From: Chitinophaga sp. CF118
Lineage (GTDB): Bacteria > Bacteroidota > Bacteroidia > Chitinophagales > Chitinophagaceae
Length of the DNA: 64,000 nucleotides
NCBI RefSeq assembly: GCF_900112615.1
Contig: NZ_FOMK01000001.1
Span: 1,302,001 to 1,366,000, forward strand
Direction of reading: 5' to 3'
The position numbers and the translations under genes were made by a program. Numbering within the stretch: the first letter of the stretch is position 1; each line of letters starts with the position of its first letter. Of this stretch, positions 1-8,056 are shown piece by piece. The notes below the pieces were generated by a model that saw nothing but the letters and a program-made list of their open reading frames with translations, had not been told where the DNA came from and did no database searches.

Positions 1-51
1 AGATCATATTATAAATGCGATTTAAAAACGTTACAGAAACCAAGATAAGCA

Positions 52-71
52 TAGGGAGCAAGTGCTCCCTA
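52..71. other. Short hairpin upstream of the first AraC-type gene
   Basis: TAGGGAGC and GCTCCCTA face each other across a four-base loop. It is followed by a C/T-rich stretch but no clear T tract, so it may be the terminator of a gene lying to the left of the window, or an isolated hairpin. The rest of positions 1-218 shows no gene. Confidence 0.35.
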
Positions 72-218
72 CTCTCCATTATTACAATAAAGCTATGTTA
101 CTTAATCTGCCATTCTGCAATTAACATTGACAGCCAAAATAACTCATTAGCCAAAAACATTACCTAAAAGACTGATTAGTAACCTAATAACAACCAAACC
201 CATCATACCATTTTTGTT

Positions 219-1226
219 ATGCTGACACCAACACCCAACAGTCCTGAGAAGCTGTTTTATATTGAGAGGGAGGAGCCTGGCTATATACCAGTTGCTGCCA
301 TACCAGAGGAATATCTTCAGTTAATCCTTCCGTATGCAGGCGTCTATTTTGACAGAGACGAACATTGTGATATACTGAGCCAGCATATCCAGGTAGGTCC
401 GTTTTCATTCTGGATCCAGGAAACATATGCAAATGCAGATATTATCCTTTGTCCGTTTACACCACGTCCTACATGGGCTCTTCATTTCATGTATGAAACC
501 AGTGTAAATGTTAAATTATATGAAAACACTTCCTTTTCCCTGGAGGAAAAAGAATGTAATCTGTTCAATCTTGTATCGGATCTGCATAAAGTTCCTATGG
601 AAGATGGTCAGAAACTCACTTCCTGTCATATTAATATTTTACCGGAAGCACTGGGAAAACTGGCGGTAAAATACCCTGCTCTTCGCAGACTGGCCAGCAA
701 AAAACCGGCAAATGTTACCGGACCAATTAATACACATCCTTATTTTATCAACTCTGTTTGTGATTTTCTGATCCAGAAAATACTTACCTGCAGGCATATT
801 GAAATACCAGCTCATCATTTCCTTTACCGTTGCTGCCTGGACCTGTTTATGAACTTCGCCTACCAGGATGCTCATTCCACACAACGGTATTTCATCTCTG
901 ATGTACTGAATGCAAGTTCCTTTCGCCGGTTATTTGACTATCTGACAGATCATCCACATATCAATAATACTTTGGAAGAACTGGGTGAGATGTTCCAACT
1001 GGATATTATAACACTTCAAAAAGGTTTCCTGAAAGACTTTGGTATGCCAATCAAAGCCTTTATCAACATGACAAAGATGATGACTGTATTTGAAATGCTG
1101 ACGGTAAAGGCCACTACTTTATCCCATATTGCCACCATAGTTGGATTCAAGAGCTGGGAAAAGCTGGATCAGGCCTTTATGGCGTTTTATGGTTGTGATA
1201 TGGAGACGTTGAGAAGAGCCATGTAG
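219..1226 (+). CDS. AraC-family transcriptional regulator, copy 1
   Basis: A 335-residue cytoplasmic protein. The last 100 residues look like the paired helix-turn-helix of AraC/XylS regulators: a first helix-turn-helix around NTLEELGEMFQLD, the linker around FGMPIKAFIN, and a second around LSHIATIVGFKSWEKLDQAF, followed by FYGCD where canonical members have a phenylalanine/glycine motif. The first 230 residues form a ligand-sensor or dimerisation domain of unknown fold. A second gene of exactly the same length at 4386-5393 is a clear paralog, similar along its whole length with almost no gaps (for example LSQH, CNLFNL, HINILP, LYRCC against LHRCC). The target genes and effector are unknown. 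The family call rests on the C-terminus only. Confidence 0.75.
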   Translation: MLTPTPNSPEKLFYIEREEPGYIPVAAIPEEYLQLILPYAGVYFDRDEHCDILSQHIQVGPFSFWIQETYANADIILCPFTPRPTWALHFMYETSVNVKLYENTSFSLEEKECNLFNLVSDLHKVPMEDGQKLTSCHINILPEALGKLAVKYPALRRLASKKPANVTGPINTHPYFINSVCDFLIQKILTCRHIEIPAHHFLYRCCLDLFMNFAYQDAHSTQRYFISDVLNASSFRRLFDYLTDHPHINNTLEELGEMFQLDIITLQKGFLKDFGMPIKAFINMTKMMTVFEMLTVKATTLSHIATIVGFKSWEKLDQAFMAFYGCDMETLRRAM

Positions 1227-1277
1227 TCATGTTACTTTTTCCCTGATTGTGCTACTTATAATATATCCCCCAATAGC

Positions 1278-1811
1278 ATGACAGAACAGCTCGCTGACTT
1301 ACTTACAACTTTTACCTGCCAGTCCAACAAGCAGTTATCAGAATACTTTTATGATAATTCCGGGAAGATTGACTCCCTGATACAACTTTATTCAGCTTTC
1401 AACCGCCAAACCACACAATTGCAGATTAAGCGAATTCAGGAATTAAGATGGGCCATCCAGACAATTACCAATGATCGTAACTGGACGGCTCCTGATGGAC
1501 TCGAACTCCAATGTATCCTGTATAATACAGCACTGACTCCCATCATACTGGAAGGTGGTTTTGAGTCTACAAAGGGAAATCCATTGGGGAAATTCGTTAT
1601 CAGAATCACGACAAAGACCATCCAGGCCTGGAACTATTACGAAGATCAGCTAATGAAAGATTACCCTTCAATAGAGCCGATAATAGCCGATGACACAACC
1701 ACCCTGGAAGTGAATACCATTTGGGGAAATGATATACCCGAGATCATGGAGTCACTGATGAGTGTGTACACTTATCTCCAGGGTCTTACAAATCATAATG
1801 TAATGTTCTAG
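1278..1811 (+). CDS. Hypothetical protein, 177 aa
   Basis: No family recognised. It is a soluble protein without signal peptide or membrane segment, rich in polar and aromatic residues, with an amphipathic N-terminal third and a tryptophan-containing centre (NDRNWTAPDGLE). It starts 51 bases after the AraC-type gene and may be co-transcribed with it. Its last four bases overlap the end of the convergent gene on the other strand, so the two stop codons are interlocked. Confidence 0.65.
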   Translation: MTEQLADLLTTFTCQSNKQLSEYFYDNSGKIDSLIQLYSAFNRQTTQLQIKRIQELRWAIQTITNDRNWTAPDGLELQCILYNTALTPIILEGGFESTKGNPLGKFVIRITTKTIQAWNYYEDQLMKDYPSIEPIIADDTTTLEVNTIWGNDIPEIMESLMSVYTYLQGLTNHNVMF

Positions 1812-2578
1812 ATGGTTATTTCTGCAATGTATTGTTGTGCTTTATCTCCCAGTTTCTGTTTAACAGTATTTCGTACGGTGGCATAAGTTTCTTTATTGAG
1901 CGCACATGCCATTGAATTACTGGAAACAGTAGCTTTTTCTTTTTTGGAAGAGAAGAAAAGAATCCGCTTAACCTCACTGGAAGTAGAAATAATGAAACCG
2001 GCCATATGTAATGCCACAGCTCCATTCACTTCTTCTACCATAGCCAGTTGGAAAGTTCCTTTCCCTAAGCTGTGGGTGTTTTTCTCAAACGCTACGATTT
2101 TGCTGTCACTGTCGCTAAGGCTTTTCAGGGCATCCAGTACATTAGTAACAATAGCAACATAATTTCCGCCAAAAGCAGCACTAACAATGCCCAGGATAGC
2201 ATTTTTCATTTCGAACAATGATCCGGAAGAAGAGACCTCCGAGAACTCATTTAGCTGTATTGTCCAGCCGATATTCCTTAAAACCTCTGTATATTTTTCA
2301 TACCATAGTTTGAGATCCTGAGGATTGGGATACAAATGTCCCGCGGCCAGTTGAGCCAATAATGTAGAATCAAGAATGTCCTGCCGGTTTTCAGGGCTCA
2401 CACCTGCCACAAAAGATACAATTGACTTGTTATCAAAATAAGCCTTGTCTTTATCACTATCCTCTTCTACACTTTCAATCTCAGTGGGCACACCTCTTAC
2501 AATTCGTTTATAAGCATTCTCCGGAAAAGAAAGCTGCAAAGCAGCTATGTAGGATTTAGGATCCTGTTGCATCATCAT
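1808..2578 (-). CDS. Hypothetical protein, 256 aa
   Basis: Not assigned to a named family with confidence. The N-terminal half contains a block (SFVAGVSPENRQDILDSTLL, then WYEKYTEVLRNIGWTIQLNEF) that resembles uncharacterised proteins I associate with Bacteroidota and Pseudomonas. The centre is a small-residue-rich helical stretch (NAILGIVSAAFGGNYVAIV) and the C-terminus is predicted beta-rich. There is no signal peptide. The gene starts with three Met codons, and the first is used here. It converges on the preceding gene with a four-base overlap. Confidence 0.65.
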   Translation of the reverse strand: MMMQQDPKSYIAALQLSFPENAYKRIVRGVPTEIESVEEDSDKDKAYFDNKSIVSFVAGVSPENRQDILDSTLLAQLAAGHLYPNPQDLKLWYEKYTEVLRNIGWTIQLNEFSEVSSSGSLFEMKNAILGIVSAAFGGNYVAIVTNVLDALKSLSDSDSKIVAFEKNTHSLGKGTFQLAMVEEVNGAVALHMAGFIISTSSEVKRILFFSSKKEKATVSSNSMACALNKETYATVRNTVKQKLGDKAQQYIAEITI

Positions 2579-2645
2579 AATTTTGATGGGTGAAAGACAG
2601 AAGGCATTACACCTTGTTCACTGCAATTTAAACAAATTACAAATA

Positions 2646-4091
2646 CTAACGATACCTGGCCCTTCTCAGGTACATATCTATCAGCAATACAGAAAATGTT
2701 ACGCCCAGAATCATATTGAACAGCTGATACCTTAATACTACCGGAGACGCCAGTACACTAAAACCGAAATGCACTATCCAGTAAAGGGTTGTTATTCTAA
2801 AGGCATTCCTGAACCTGGGAGCAGTAAATTTACGCCCCCCTATCAGCAAATATCCTATCCATACACCGGTAAACAGCAAGATAATAAATACCATAAATGC
2901 AGGATAGTATTCGAAAATTTGCATTTCACGTGTATCCGACCTCGTATAAACGTTATTTGTTTTATATCCGAACCAAACCTGGGCAACCGGCCAGACAGTA
3001 TCGGAGCCATCATTATATACTGCCAGGTTTTCTGCAGGAGGGTTTGCATACTGCAGGATATTGGGAAGAATGTAATAACGGATATATTGCAACGGATATT
3101 GACTAATCAGGTACTTACCATATTTATTATACAATGGGGATACTGCAGCCATTTTTTCCAGGTGCAGTTTATTATCGGCGATATGTTCTGCATTAGGAAC
3201 CGGTTGTAAAGGAGAGCCCGGGTTCCACAGATAAAAAGCCATCAGCGGTTTGTCCGGTCTCAAATCCATTGGGATATGCTGCAGGGAGTCCAGATAATTA
3301 CTCACCCGTGTATGCACAGCCGTGAATTCTTCCGGCACCTTAATGGCGGGTCTTTCTGTCATATGTGCATAGGCATACACTGCATTGCTGGCCATTTGCC
3401 AGCCACTGAATGCAGAGAACTGCCGGGTTCCCATAACCTTCTCCGTTTGTGCTGTGGTATAAAGAACAAACCCACTGATCAATGCAAGAATAGCTACAAT
3501 ACTGAATAACTTAGTCCGCAAAGACACTGCACAGAAAACGATAACTATTATGCTGATTACGGGGTAAATCAATGCATGATACCTTACTGTAAATGCCAGT
3601 AGCAGCACCAGTACATGCGTTACTAATAACAACACTCCGGGTTTATAAATCAGTTTAAAAAGCTGGGAGATCCATATCAGGCTCACTCCAATGAAGTACA
3701 CATCACTGGTAATATAATTGCTCAGGTAGAGTATAACAGGATTGAGGAACAAGAATATAAATATGGCCACTTTCACCCATTTTCCTGAATTAGTAAGGTC
3801 AAGGATTGTAAAAAAGAAATACAATGCACAGCAATGGTAAAAGAAATACTGCATAAATACCAGCAGGGTATCTGAATGAGAGAAGAACCCTGCAAAACGG
3901 ATCAGCTTTGCATATCCTACGGGCCACATATTAGCGTCCGCATTGGTATAGGCACTGCGTAAATAGTTATAAGAATCCTGCATAAAGTTGGGGAACGGAT
4001 ACAGGCATTTAAAAAACAGGAACTGTATTAACATTGTAATTCCTGCAATATATAAATACCTGCTTCTGCCTTTTAGATGGATCTTCATCAT
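2646..4091 (-). CDS. Multi-pass membrane protein, GT-C glycosyltransferase-like
   Basis: A 481-residue integral membrane protein with about ten hydrophobic segments. The first external loop after the first helix carries acidic and aromatic residues (PNFMQDSYNYLRSAY, then WPVGYAKLIRF). This arrangement is typical of polyprenyl-phosphate-sugar-dependent GT-C enzymes of the ArnT/PMT type, where an Asp in the first loop is catalytic. A soluble region of about 130 residues sits before the last three helices (residues 245-380). The specificity and acceptor are unknown. The start is the first of two consecutive ATG codons, 15 bases downstream of an exact -7 box match. Confidence 0.6.
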   Translation of the reverse strand: MMKIHLKGRSRYLYIAGITMLIQFLFFKCLYPFPNFMQDSYNYLRSAYTNADANMWPVGYAKLIRFAGFFSHSDTLLVFMQYFFYHCCALYFFFTILDLTNSGKWVKVAIFIFLFLNPVILYLSNYITSDVYFIGVSLIWISQLFKLIYKPGVLLLVTHVLVLLLAFTVRYHALIYPVISIIVIVFCAVSLRTKLFSIVAILALISGFVLYTTAQTEKVMGTRQFSAFSGWQMASNAVYAYAHMTERPAIKVPEEFTAVHTRVSNYLDSLQHIPMDLRPDKPLMAFYLWNPGSPLQPVPNAEHIADNKLHLEKMAAVSPLYNKYGKYLISQYPLQYIRYYILPNILQYANPPAENLAVYNDGSDTVWPVAQVWFGYKTNNVYTRSDTREMQIFEYYPAFMVFIILLFTGVWIGYLLIGGRKFTAPRFRNAFRITTLYWIVHFGFSVLASPVVLRYQLFNMILGVTFSVLLIDMYLRRARYR

Positions 4092-4105
4092 AATGTTTAT
4101 GACTA

Positions 4106-4113
4106 CAAATATA
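4106..4113 (-). promoter_or_regulatory. Candidate -7 box for the membrane protein gene
   Basis: On the minus strand this reads TATATTTG, an exact match to the Bacteroidota -7 consensus TAnnTTTG, 15 bases before the ATG at 4091. No convincing -33 TTG was found at normal spacing, so confidence is limited. Confidence 0.4.
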
Positions 4114-4134
4114 GTTACCCCATTATTTTTCTAT

Positions 4135-4155
4135 TCGTTAACATGTTATTAACGA
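4135..4155. promoter_or_regulatory. Inverted repeat upstream of the membrane protein gene
   Basis: TCGTTAA and TTAACGA are 7-base arms separated by 7 bases, just upstream of the candidate -7 box at 4106-4113. The position suits an operator, but the site is short and AT-rich. The rest of the interval 4156-4385 is more GC-rich than usual intergenic DNA here and contains small hairpins, but I recognise no RNA or gene in it. Confidence 0.25.
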
Positions 4156-4385
4156 GTATCATTTATCAATTTGCTAGCTTAGCTTTTCAAATAACAACTG
4201 GTTCCAATTTACCCAATATTTTGTTATCCATTTGATCGATACTCATTGTTTAGAAATTCCCATCTCGGATTGCATACACACCGGTTAAGACGACAACGCA
4301 TTGTTCGGGCCGTATAGTCCGGGTTGCCTTGTACAGGCTTGTTGCCCATCCATGTGAAAGAATAAAAAACTTTTAAAGAATATTT

Positions 4386-5393
4386 ATGTACCCGCAATTA
4401 CATGACGAAAATAAGCTGCTATTAATTGACCGGTTCAAACAGAACTATCTCCCTGCTACATATGTCCCACAGGAATATCTACCACTGATCATCCCTTACG
4501 CAGGACTATATTATGAACAGGATGAGGATCACGACATGCTCTCCCAGCATTTTTCATTGGGTCCCTTTTCCCTCTGGGTGCATGATATCTTTGCCAGGAA
4601 GGATATTATGCTTTGCGCATATACTCCATTTCATTTGTGGGCTCTGCACTTCATGTATGACGATAGTCTCCGGGCTGAAAAATTATTCAAAACAAACGAA
4701 TTTGTTCTTGACGAGAGAGAGTGTAACCTGTTTAACCTCTACGCAGAAATACACCGTGTACCCATGCCTGCGGATAAAAAGATTTTATCCTTTCATATCA
4801 ATATCCTTCCCCGCGCATTGGCGCAACTGGTACAACAGTACCCTGCTCTTTGTTATTTAACCAATAAAAAAACGGATAAGACGAGTGGTGTGATTAATCA
4901 ACAACCGTATAAGATTAATGCCGTTTGTAACATGCTTATCCAGAATATTCTCAGCTGCCGCTACGTTGAAAATCAGGCACATTTTTACCTGCACCGCTGT
5001 TGCATCGACCTCTTCCTTAATTTTGCCCAGCAGGATGCTGCCGCCCCTAACCCTTTCCTGTTATCCAATCAGACTAGCACCGAACTGTTCAACAATATCT
5101 TCTCCTATCTTGTAGAGAATTCTCACATTGCTCACAACATAACTGAACTGGCCAATATGTTCAATATGCATGGAGCTAAGCTGTCGCAGGGTTTCCGTCA
5201 GCACTTCAGTGTGGGTATTACTCCTTTTATTAAAATGAACAGGATGATGTTCCTCTACAACCACCTTATGCAAAACTCATTTAAATTATCGCTGCTGGCA
5301 GAAATTACCGGATACAGGAATATACAAGAGATGATAAATGATGTGGATGGGTATTATGGCTGTAAAGTAATAGTAATGAGGAGAGAGATGTAA
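4386..5393 (+). CDS. AraC-family transcriptional regulator, copy 2
   Basis: A paralog of the gene at 219-1226, also 335 residues, with the same blocks (EYLPLIIPYAG, LSQHFSLGPFSLWV, CNLFNL, HINILPRAL, LHRCCIDLF). The C-terminal helix-turn-helix region is more divergent than in copy 1: the second helix-turn-helix reads LSLLAEITGYRNIQEMIND and ends in YYGCK. DNA binding is therefore likely but less certain. It is a monocistronic gene with a 294-base leader, and the next gene converges on it. The shared length suggests a duplication followed by divergence. Confidence 0.7.
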   Translation: MYPQLHDENKLLLIDRFKQNYLPATYVPQEYLPLIIPYAGLYYEQDEDHDMLSQHFSLGPFSLWVHDIFARKDIMLCAYTPFHLWALHFMYDDSLRAEKLFKTNEFVLDERECNLFNLYAEIHRVPMPADKKILSFHINILPRALAQLVQQYPALCYLTNKKTDKTSGVINQQPYKINAVCNMLIQNILSCRYVENQAHFYLHRCCIDLFLNFAQQDAAAPNPFLLSNQTSTELFNNIFSYLVENSHIAHNITELANMFNMHGAKLSQGFRQHFSVGITPFIKMNRMMFLYNHLMQNSFKLSLLAEITGYRNIQEMINDVDGYYGCKVIVMRREM

Positions 5394-5402
5394 AATAAAA
5401 AC

Positions 5403-5435
5403 GTCAGTCAATCCCTGATGCAGGGATTGACTGAC
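5403..5435 (-). terminator. Rho-independent terminator, strong 15-bp stem
   Basis: GTCAGTCAATCCCTG pairs perfectly with its complement across a three-base loop. On the minus strand it is followed by GTTTTTATTTT, so it terminates the YegP-type gene. It also lies directly after the AraC-type gene and may act on both strands. Confidence 0.85.
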
Positions 5436-5441
5436 CGAAGT

Positions 5442-5774
5442 TTAAACAGTTTGATCTTCAATAATTGCAATTGGCGCATTTTTCTTTACAGAAGCAATAC
5501 CATTATCCCGGCCAGTTGTTGATTCATACATTTCGCTGGTACCAATAATCTGTCCATTCGTGGCTTTCAGATTAAAGTAATACTTGTTGTTAGCGGAAGT
5601 TTTCTTTTCATATCGCTCATCGTGGAGAGCGTTCGTTCTAATAGACTCAATACCGCCATTACAGCCGGCTTTTGAAGCATATCCTTCACTTACAAGGATC
5701 ACTTCTCCATTAGCCGCTGTTAATTTAAACCGGTATTCTCCATTGGAACTTTTGGTGATAACAAATTTGCTCAT
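5442..5774 (-). CDS. yegP: YegP/DUF1508 family protein
   Basis: A 110-residue protein made of two tandem DUF1508 repeats of about 50 residues: the first around GEYRFKLTAANGEVILVSEGY, the second around KYYFNLKATNGQIIGTSEMY, each followed by a KAGCNGGIESIRTNA-like or GRDNGIASVKKNA-like segment. This is the standard YegP layout (E. coli YegP is also about 110 residues). The molecular function is unknown; a role in stress or cell-surface biology is sometimes suggested. It is a single gene with its own terminator. Confidence 0.88.
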   Translation of the reverse strand: MSKFVITKSSNGEYRFKLTAANGEVILVSEGYASKAGCNGGIESIRTNALHDERYEKKTSANNKYYFNLKATNGQIIGTSEMYESTTGRDNGIASVKKNAPIAIIEDQTV

Positions 5775-5899
5775 ATTGGGATATTTTAATACAGGAAAGT
5801 TAAGTAAAAATCTAATTATCAGCTCGTTAAGGGGTGATATAATTTCCCGAAGGCCGGAATATTATAAATCTTTCAGGTTAGTTGAACATATTTAAGTGT

Positions 5900-5925
5900 G
5901 GGGTGTTGTTTAATCAAAACACCCC
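5900..5925. other. Hairpin between yegP and the nuclease-like gene
   Basis: GGGGTGTT pairs with AACACCCC around a ten-base loop. It lies between two divergent genes, so it is not an obvious terminator and could be a leader structure. Nothing else was recognised in 5775-6053. Confidence 0.3.
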
Positions 5926-6053
5926 TATAGCATGATACTATTAAGATCCCCAAGCCTCATAATTTAAAGGCTACGACAGATACCAGTTTCTCTATGGCGT
6001 ATAAATAACCGAAACATTACTACAATCCCACTTATAATAATAAACTATAAACT

Positions 6054-7142
6054 ATGGACTTCAAAGACCTTATCAAGCAACTTGGTGACCGGGTTATTAA
6101 ACTTAAAGACCAGGTGAATACCGAGGAAGCCACTAAAAATGCTTTTATAATGCCTTTTATCAGAGAATTAGGATATGACGTTTTTAATCCATTAGAAGTA
6201 ACTCCTGAATTAGTTGCTGATATAGGTTTAAAGCAAGGAGAAAAAATCGATTATGCTATCATGGAAAATGGGCAACCAATTATCCTGATAGAATGTAAAC
6301 ATCACGCAATGCCATTAAATGTTCAAAATGCATCTCAACTCTTTAGGTACTTCCATACTACAAAAGCTAAATTTTCAATTCTGACAAATGGAATTGAATA
6401 TCGCTTTTACACAGACCTGGTGGAGCCGAACAAAATGGATGAGAAACCATTTTTTACATTCAACATCACAGATATAAAAGATAATCAGATAGAAGAACTT
6501 AAAAAGTTCCATAAAGCTTATTATAACTTCGACAATATTGTAAATACCGCAAGTGAGTTAAAATACACTAATGAGCTCCGAATCTTACTTACTTCAGAGT
6601 TTAATAATCCCGGTGCTGACTTTGTTAAACACTTTGCAAGGCAGGTATATCCCAGCGTAATCACCGCTAAGGTTTTAGAACTATTTACTAATTTAACGAA
6701 GAAGTCTATTCAACAAAATATAAATGATCTTATTACAGATCGGCTAAAAACAGCACTGACAAAAGAGGATGAAGTAATCAAAGAACAGGACGCTGTTCTG
6801 GCGGCTACAGATCAATTAAAAACAGAAGATACTAAAGTTGTAACAACTGAAGAGGAACTAGAAGCCTTCATGCTTGTAAAAGCTATTTTACGACAAAAAA
6901 TTAGTACTACCAGAATATCTCATAGAGATGCACAATCATACTTTGCAATTCTCCTGGACAATAACAATCGTAAAACAATTTGTAGGCTCTATCTGGATGG
7001 AGCGAAAAAATGTGTGGGAACATTTGACGAACAGAAAAAGGAAGTTAAAAACAACATTGCTACTTTAGACGATATCTTTAAGTTTGCCGATATCCTTTTA
7101 AAGACTGTTGAGAATTACGATAAGGTGAAGGAATTGGTGTAA
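6054..7142 (+). CDS. HsdR-N-like PD-(D/E)XK nuclease-domain protein
   Basis: A 362-residue protein resembling the COG4748 group of solitary proteins related to the N-terminal nuclease domain of type I restriction subunit HsdR. The nuclease motif is visible: an acidic residue in GEKIDYAIMENG followed by IILIECKHH (the D...ECK pattern), preceded by TKNAFIMPFIRELGYDVFNP and followed by NASQLFRYFHTTKAKFSILTNG. The C-terminal third (from about residue 265) is a separate domain ending in a run of charged helices. There is no helicase, methylase or specificity subunit next to it, so it is not a complete restriction system. A role in defence is an inference from the family. Confidence 0.75.
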   Translation: MDFKDLIKQLGDRVIKLKDQVNTEEATKNAFIMPFIRELGYDVFNPLEVTPELVADIGLKQGEKIDYAIMENGQPIILIECKHHAMPLNVQNASQLFRYFHTTKAKFSILTNGIEYRFYTDLVEPNKMDEKPFFTFNITDIKDNQIEELKKFHKAYYNFDNIVNTASELKYTNELRILLTSEFNNPGADFVKHFARQVYPSVITAKVLELFTNLTKKSIQQNINDLITDRLKTALTKEDEVIKEQDAVLAATDQLKTEDTKVVTTEEELEAFMLVKAILRQKISTTRISHRDAQSYFAILLDNNNRKTICRLYLDGAKKCVGTFDEQKKEVKNNIATLDDIFKFADILLKTVENYDKVKELV

Positions 7143-7169
7143 TAGAATATAGAATATATTACTAATAAA

Positions 7170-7195
7170 AAAGCCGGACACGACTGCCCGGCTTT
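7170..7195. terminator. Bidirectional rho-independent terminator
   Basis: AAGCCGG at 7171-7177 pairs with CCGGCTT at 7188-7194. An A tract lies on the left and TTTATCTTT on the right, so it can terminate both the nuclease-like gene (plus) and the aminopeptidase operon (minus). Confidence 0.8.
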
Positions 7196-7290
7196 ATCTT
7201 TATAGACTAAAAATTCAATCAGAATACAATGGTAATACTTTACCGTTAAATTTTCGGTTAATGCCACGTTAACGACATAAAATCAGATGG

Positions 7291-8055
7291 TTATGACCAG
7301 ATCTCATTCATCTCCGTTAGAATCACCGGTTCCCCATCTGTTACAATGATGGTATGTTCATGTTGTGCTACATAACCACCTCTGTTACCGATTAACGTCC
7401 AGCCATCCGGTTGTGTATTAGCAATCGTAGAAAGTGTAGAAATGAAAGTTTCTATTGCAACAACAGAATTCTTTCTGAACCTGGCCGTGTTAAACCGGTC
7501 GCAGTAATTAGCTATTTCATGGGGTTCTTCATGAAGGTTTCTACCCACACCATGACCGGTGAGATTCCTGATCACTTTATAACCTGCTTTTTTCGCTTCG
7601 GTTTCAATGAGCTTTCCGATATCTGAGATACGAACGCCGCCTTTAATATTATTGATCGCCTTTTTCAAGATCCGTTTTGAAGTATCTACCAGCGCCTGAT
7701 GATGATGAATATCTTCTCCCAACACAAACGACCCGCCATTATCAGACCAAAACCCATCCAGTTCTGCAGACACATCAATATTTACCAGATTTCCTTCCTG
7801 CAGTATTTTCCTCTCTGAAGGAATACCGTGGGCTACTTCATTATTGATACTGATACAAGTCCAGCCTGGGAAGTTATATGTTAGCCTGGGGGCCGATTTA
7901 GCACCTAATTGCTGAAGCACATCTCCACCAAAATCATCTAACTGTTTGGCTGTCATTCCGGGTTTGGCATAGTTGCGCATTTCTTTAAGTGTAGTCGCTA
8001 CGGCTTCACTTATCTTCTTCATTCCTGCCAGTTCGGCATCGTTAGTTATCGACAT
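7291..8055 (-). CDS. map: Methionine aminopeptidase, type I
   Basis: Removes the initiator Met from nascent proteins. The five metal ligands of the pita-bread fold are visible: two Asp in NIDVSAELDGFWSDNGG, His in TGHGVGRNLHE, Glu in VAIETFIST and Glu in QHEHTI. The start at 8055 (MSITNDAELAGMKKISEAV) gives 254 residues, the normal length. A longer open frame reaching 8187 only reads back into the helicase gene. The start lies one base past the helicase stop, so the two genes are translationally coupled. The ETFIST variant resembles the secondary Map copies of some Firmicutes and Bacteroidota, so a second map gene may exist elsewhere. Confidence 0.93.
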   Translation of the reverse strand: MSITNDAELAGMKKISEAVATTLKEMRNYAKPGMTAKQLDDFGGDVLQQLGAKSAPRLTYNFPGWTCISINNEVAHGIPSERKILQEGNLVNIDVSAELDGFWSDNGGSFVLGEDIHHHQALVDTSKRILKKAINNIKGGVRISDIGKLIETEAKKAGYKVIRNLTGHGVGRNLHEEPHEIANYCDRFNTARFRKNSVVAIETFISTLSTIANTQPDGWTLIGNRGGYVAQHEHTIIVTDGEPVILTEMNEIWS

Positions 8056-8056
8056 A

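Noticed and set aside
4156-4385. Structured RNA or riboswitch upstream of the second AraC-type gene
   Set aside because: Locally GC-rich with small hairpins, but no conserved riboswitch core or tRNA-like fold could be identified by eye.
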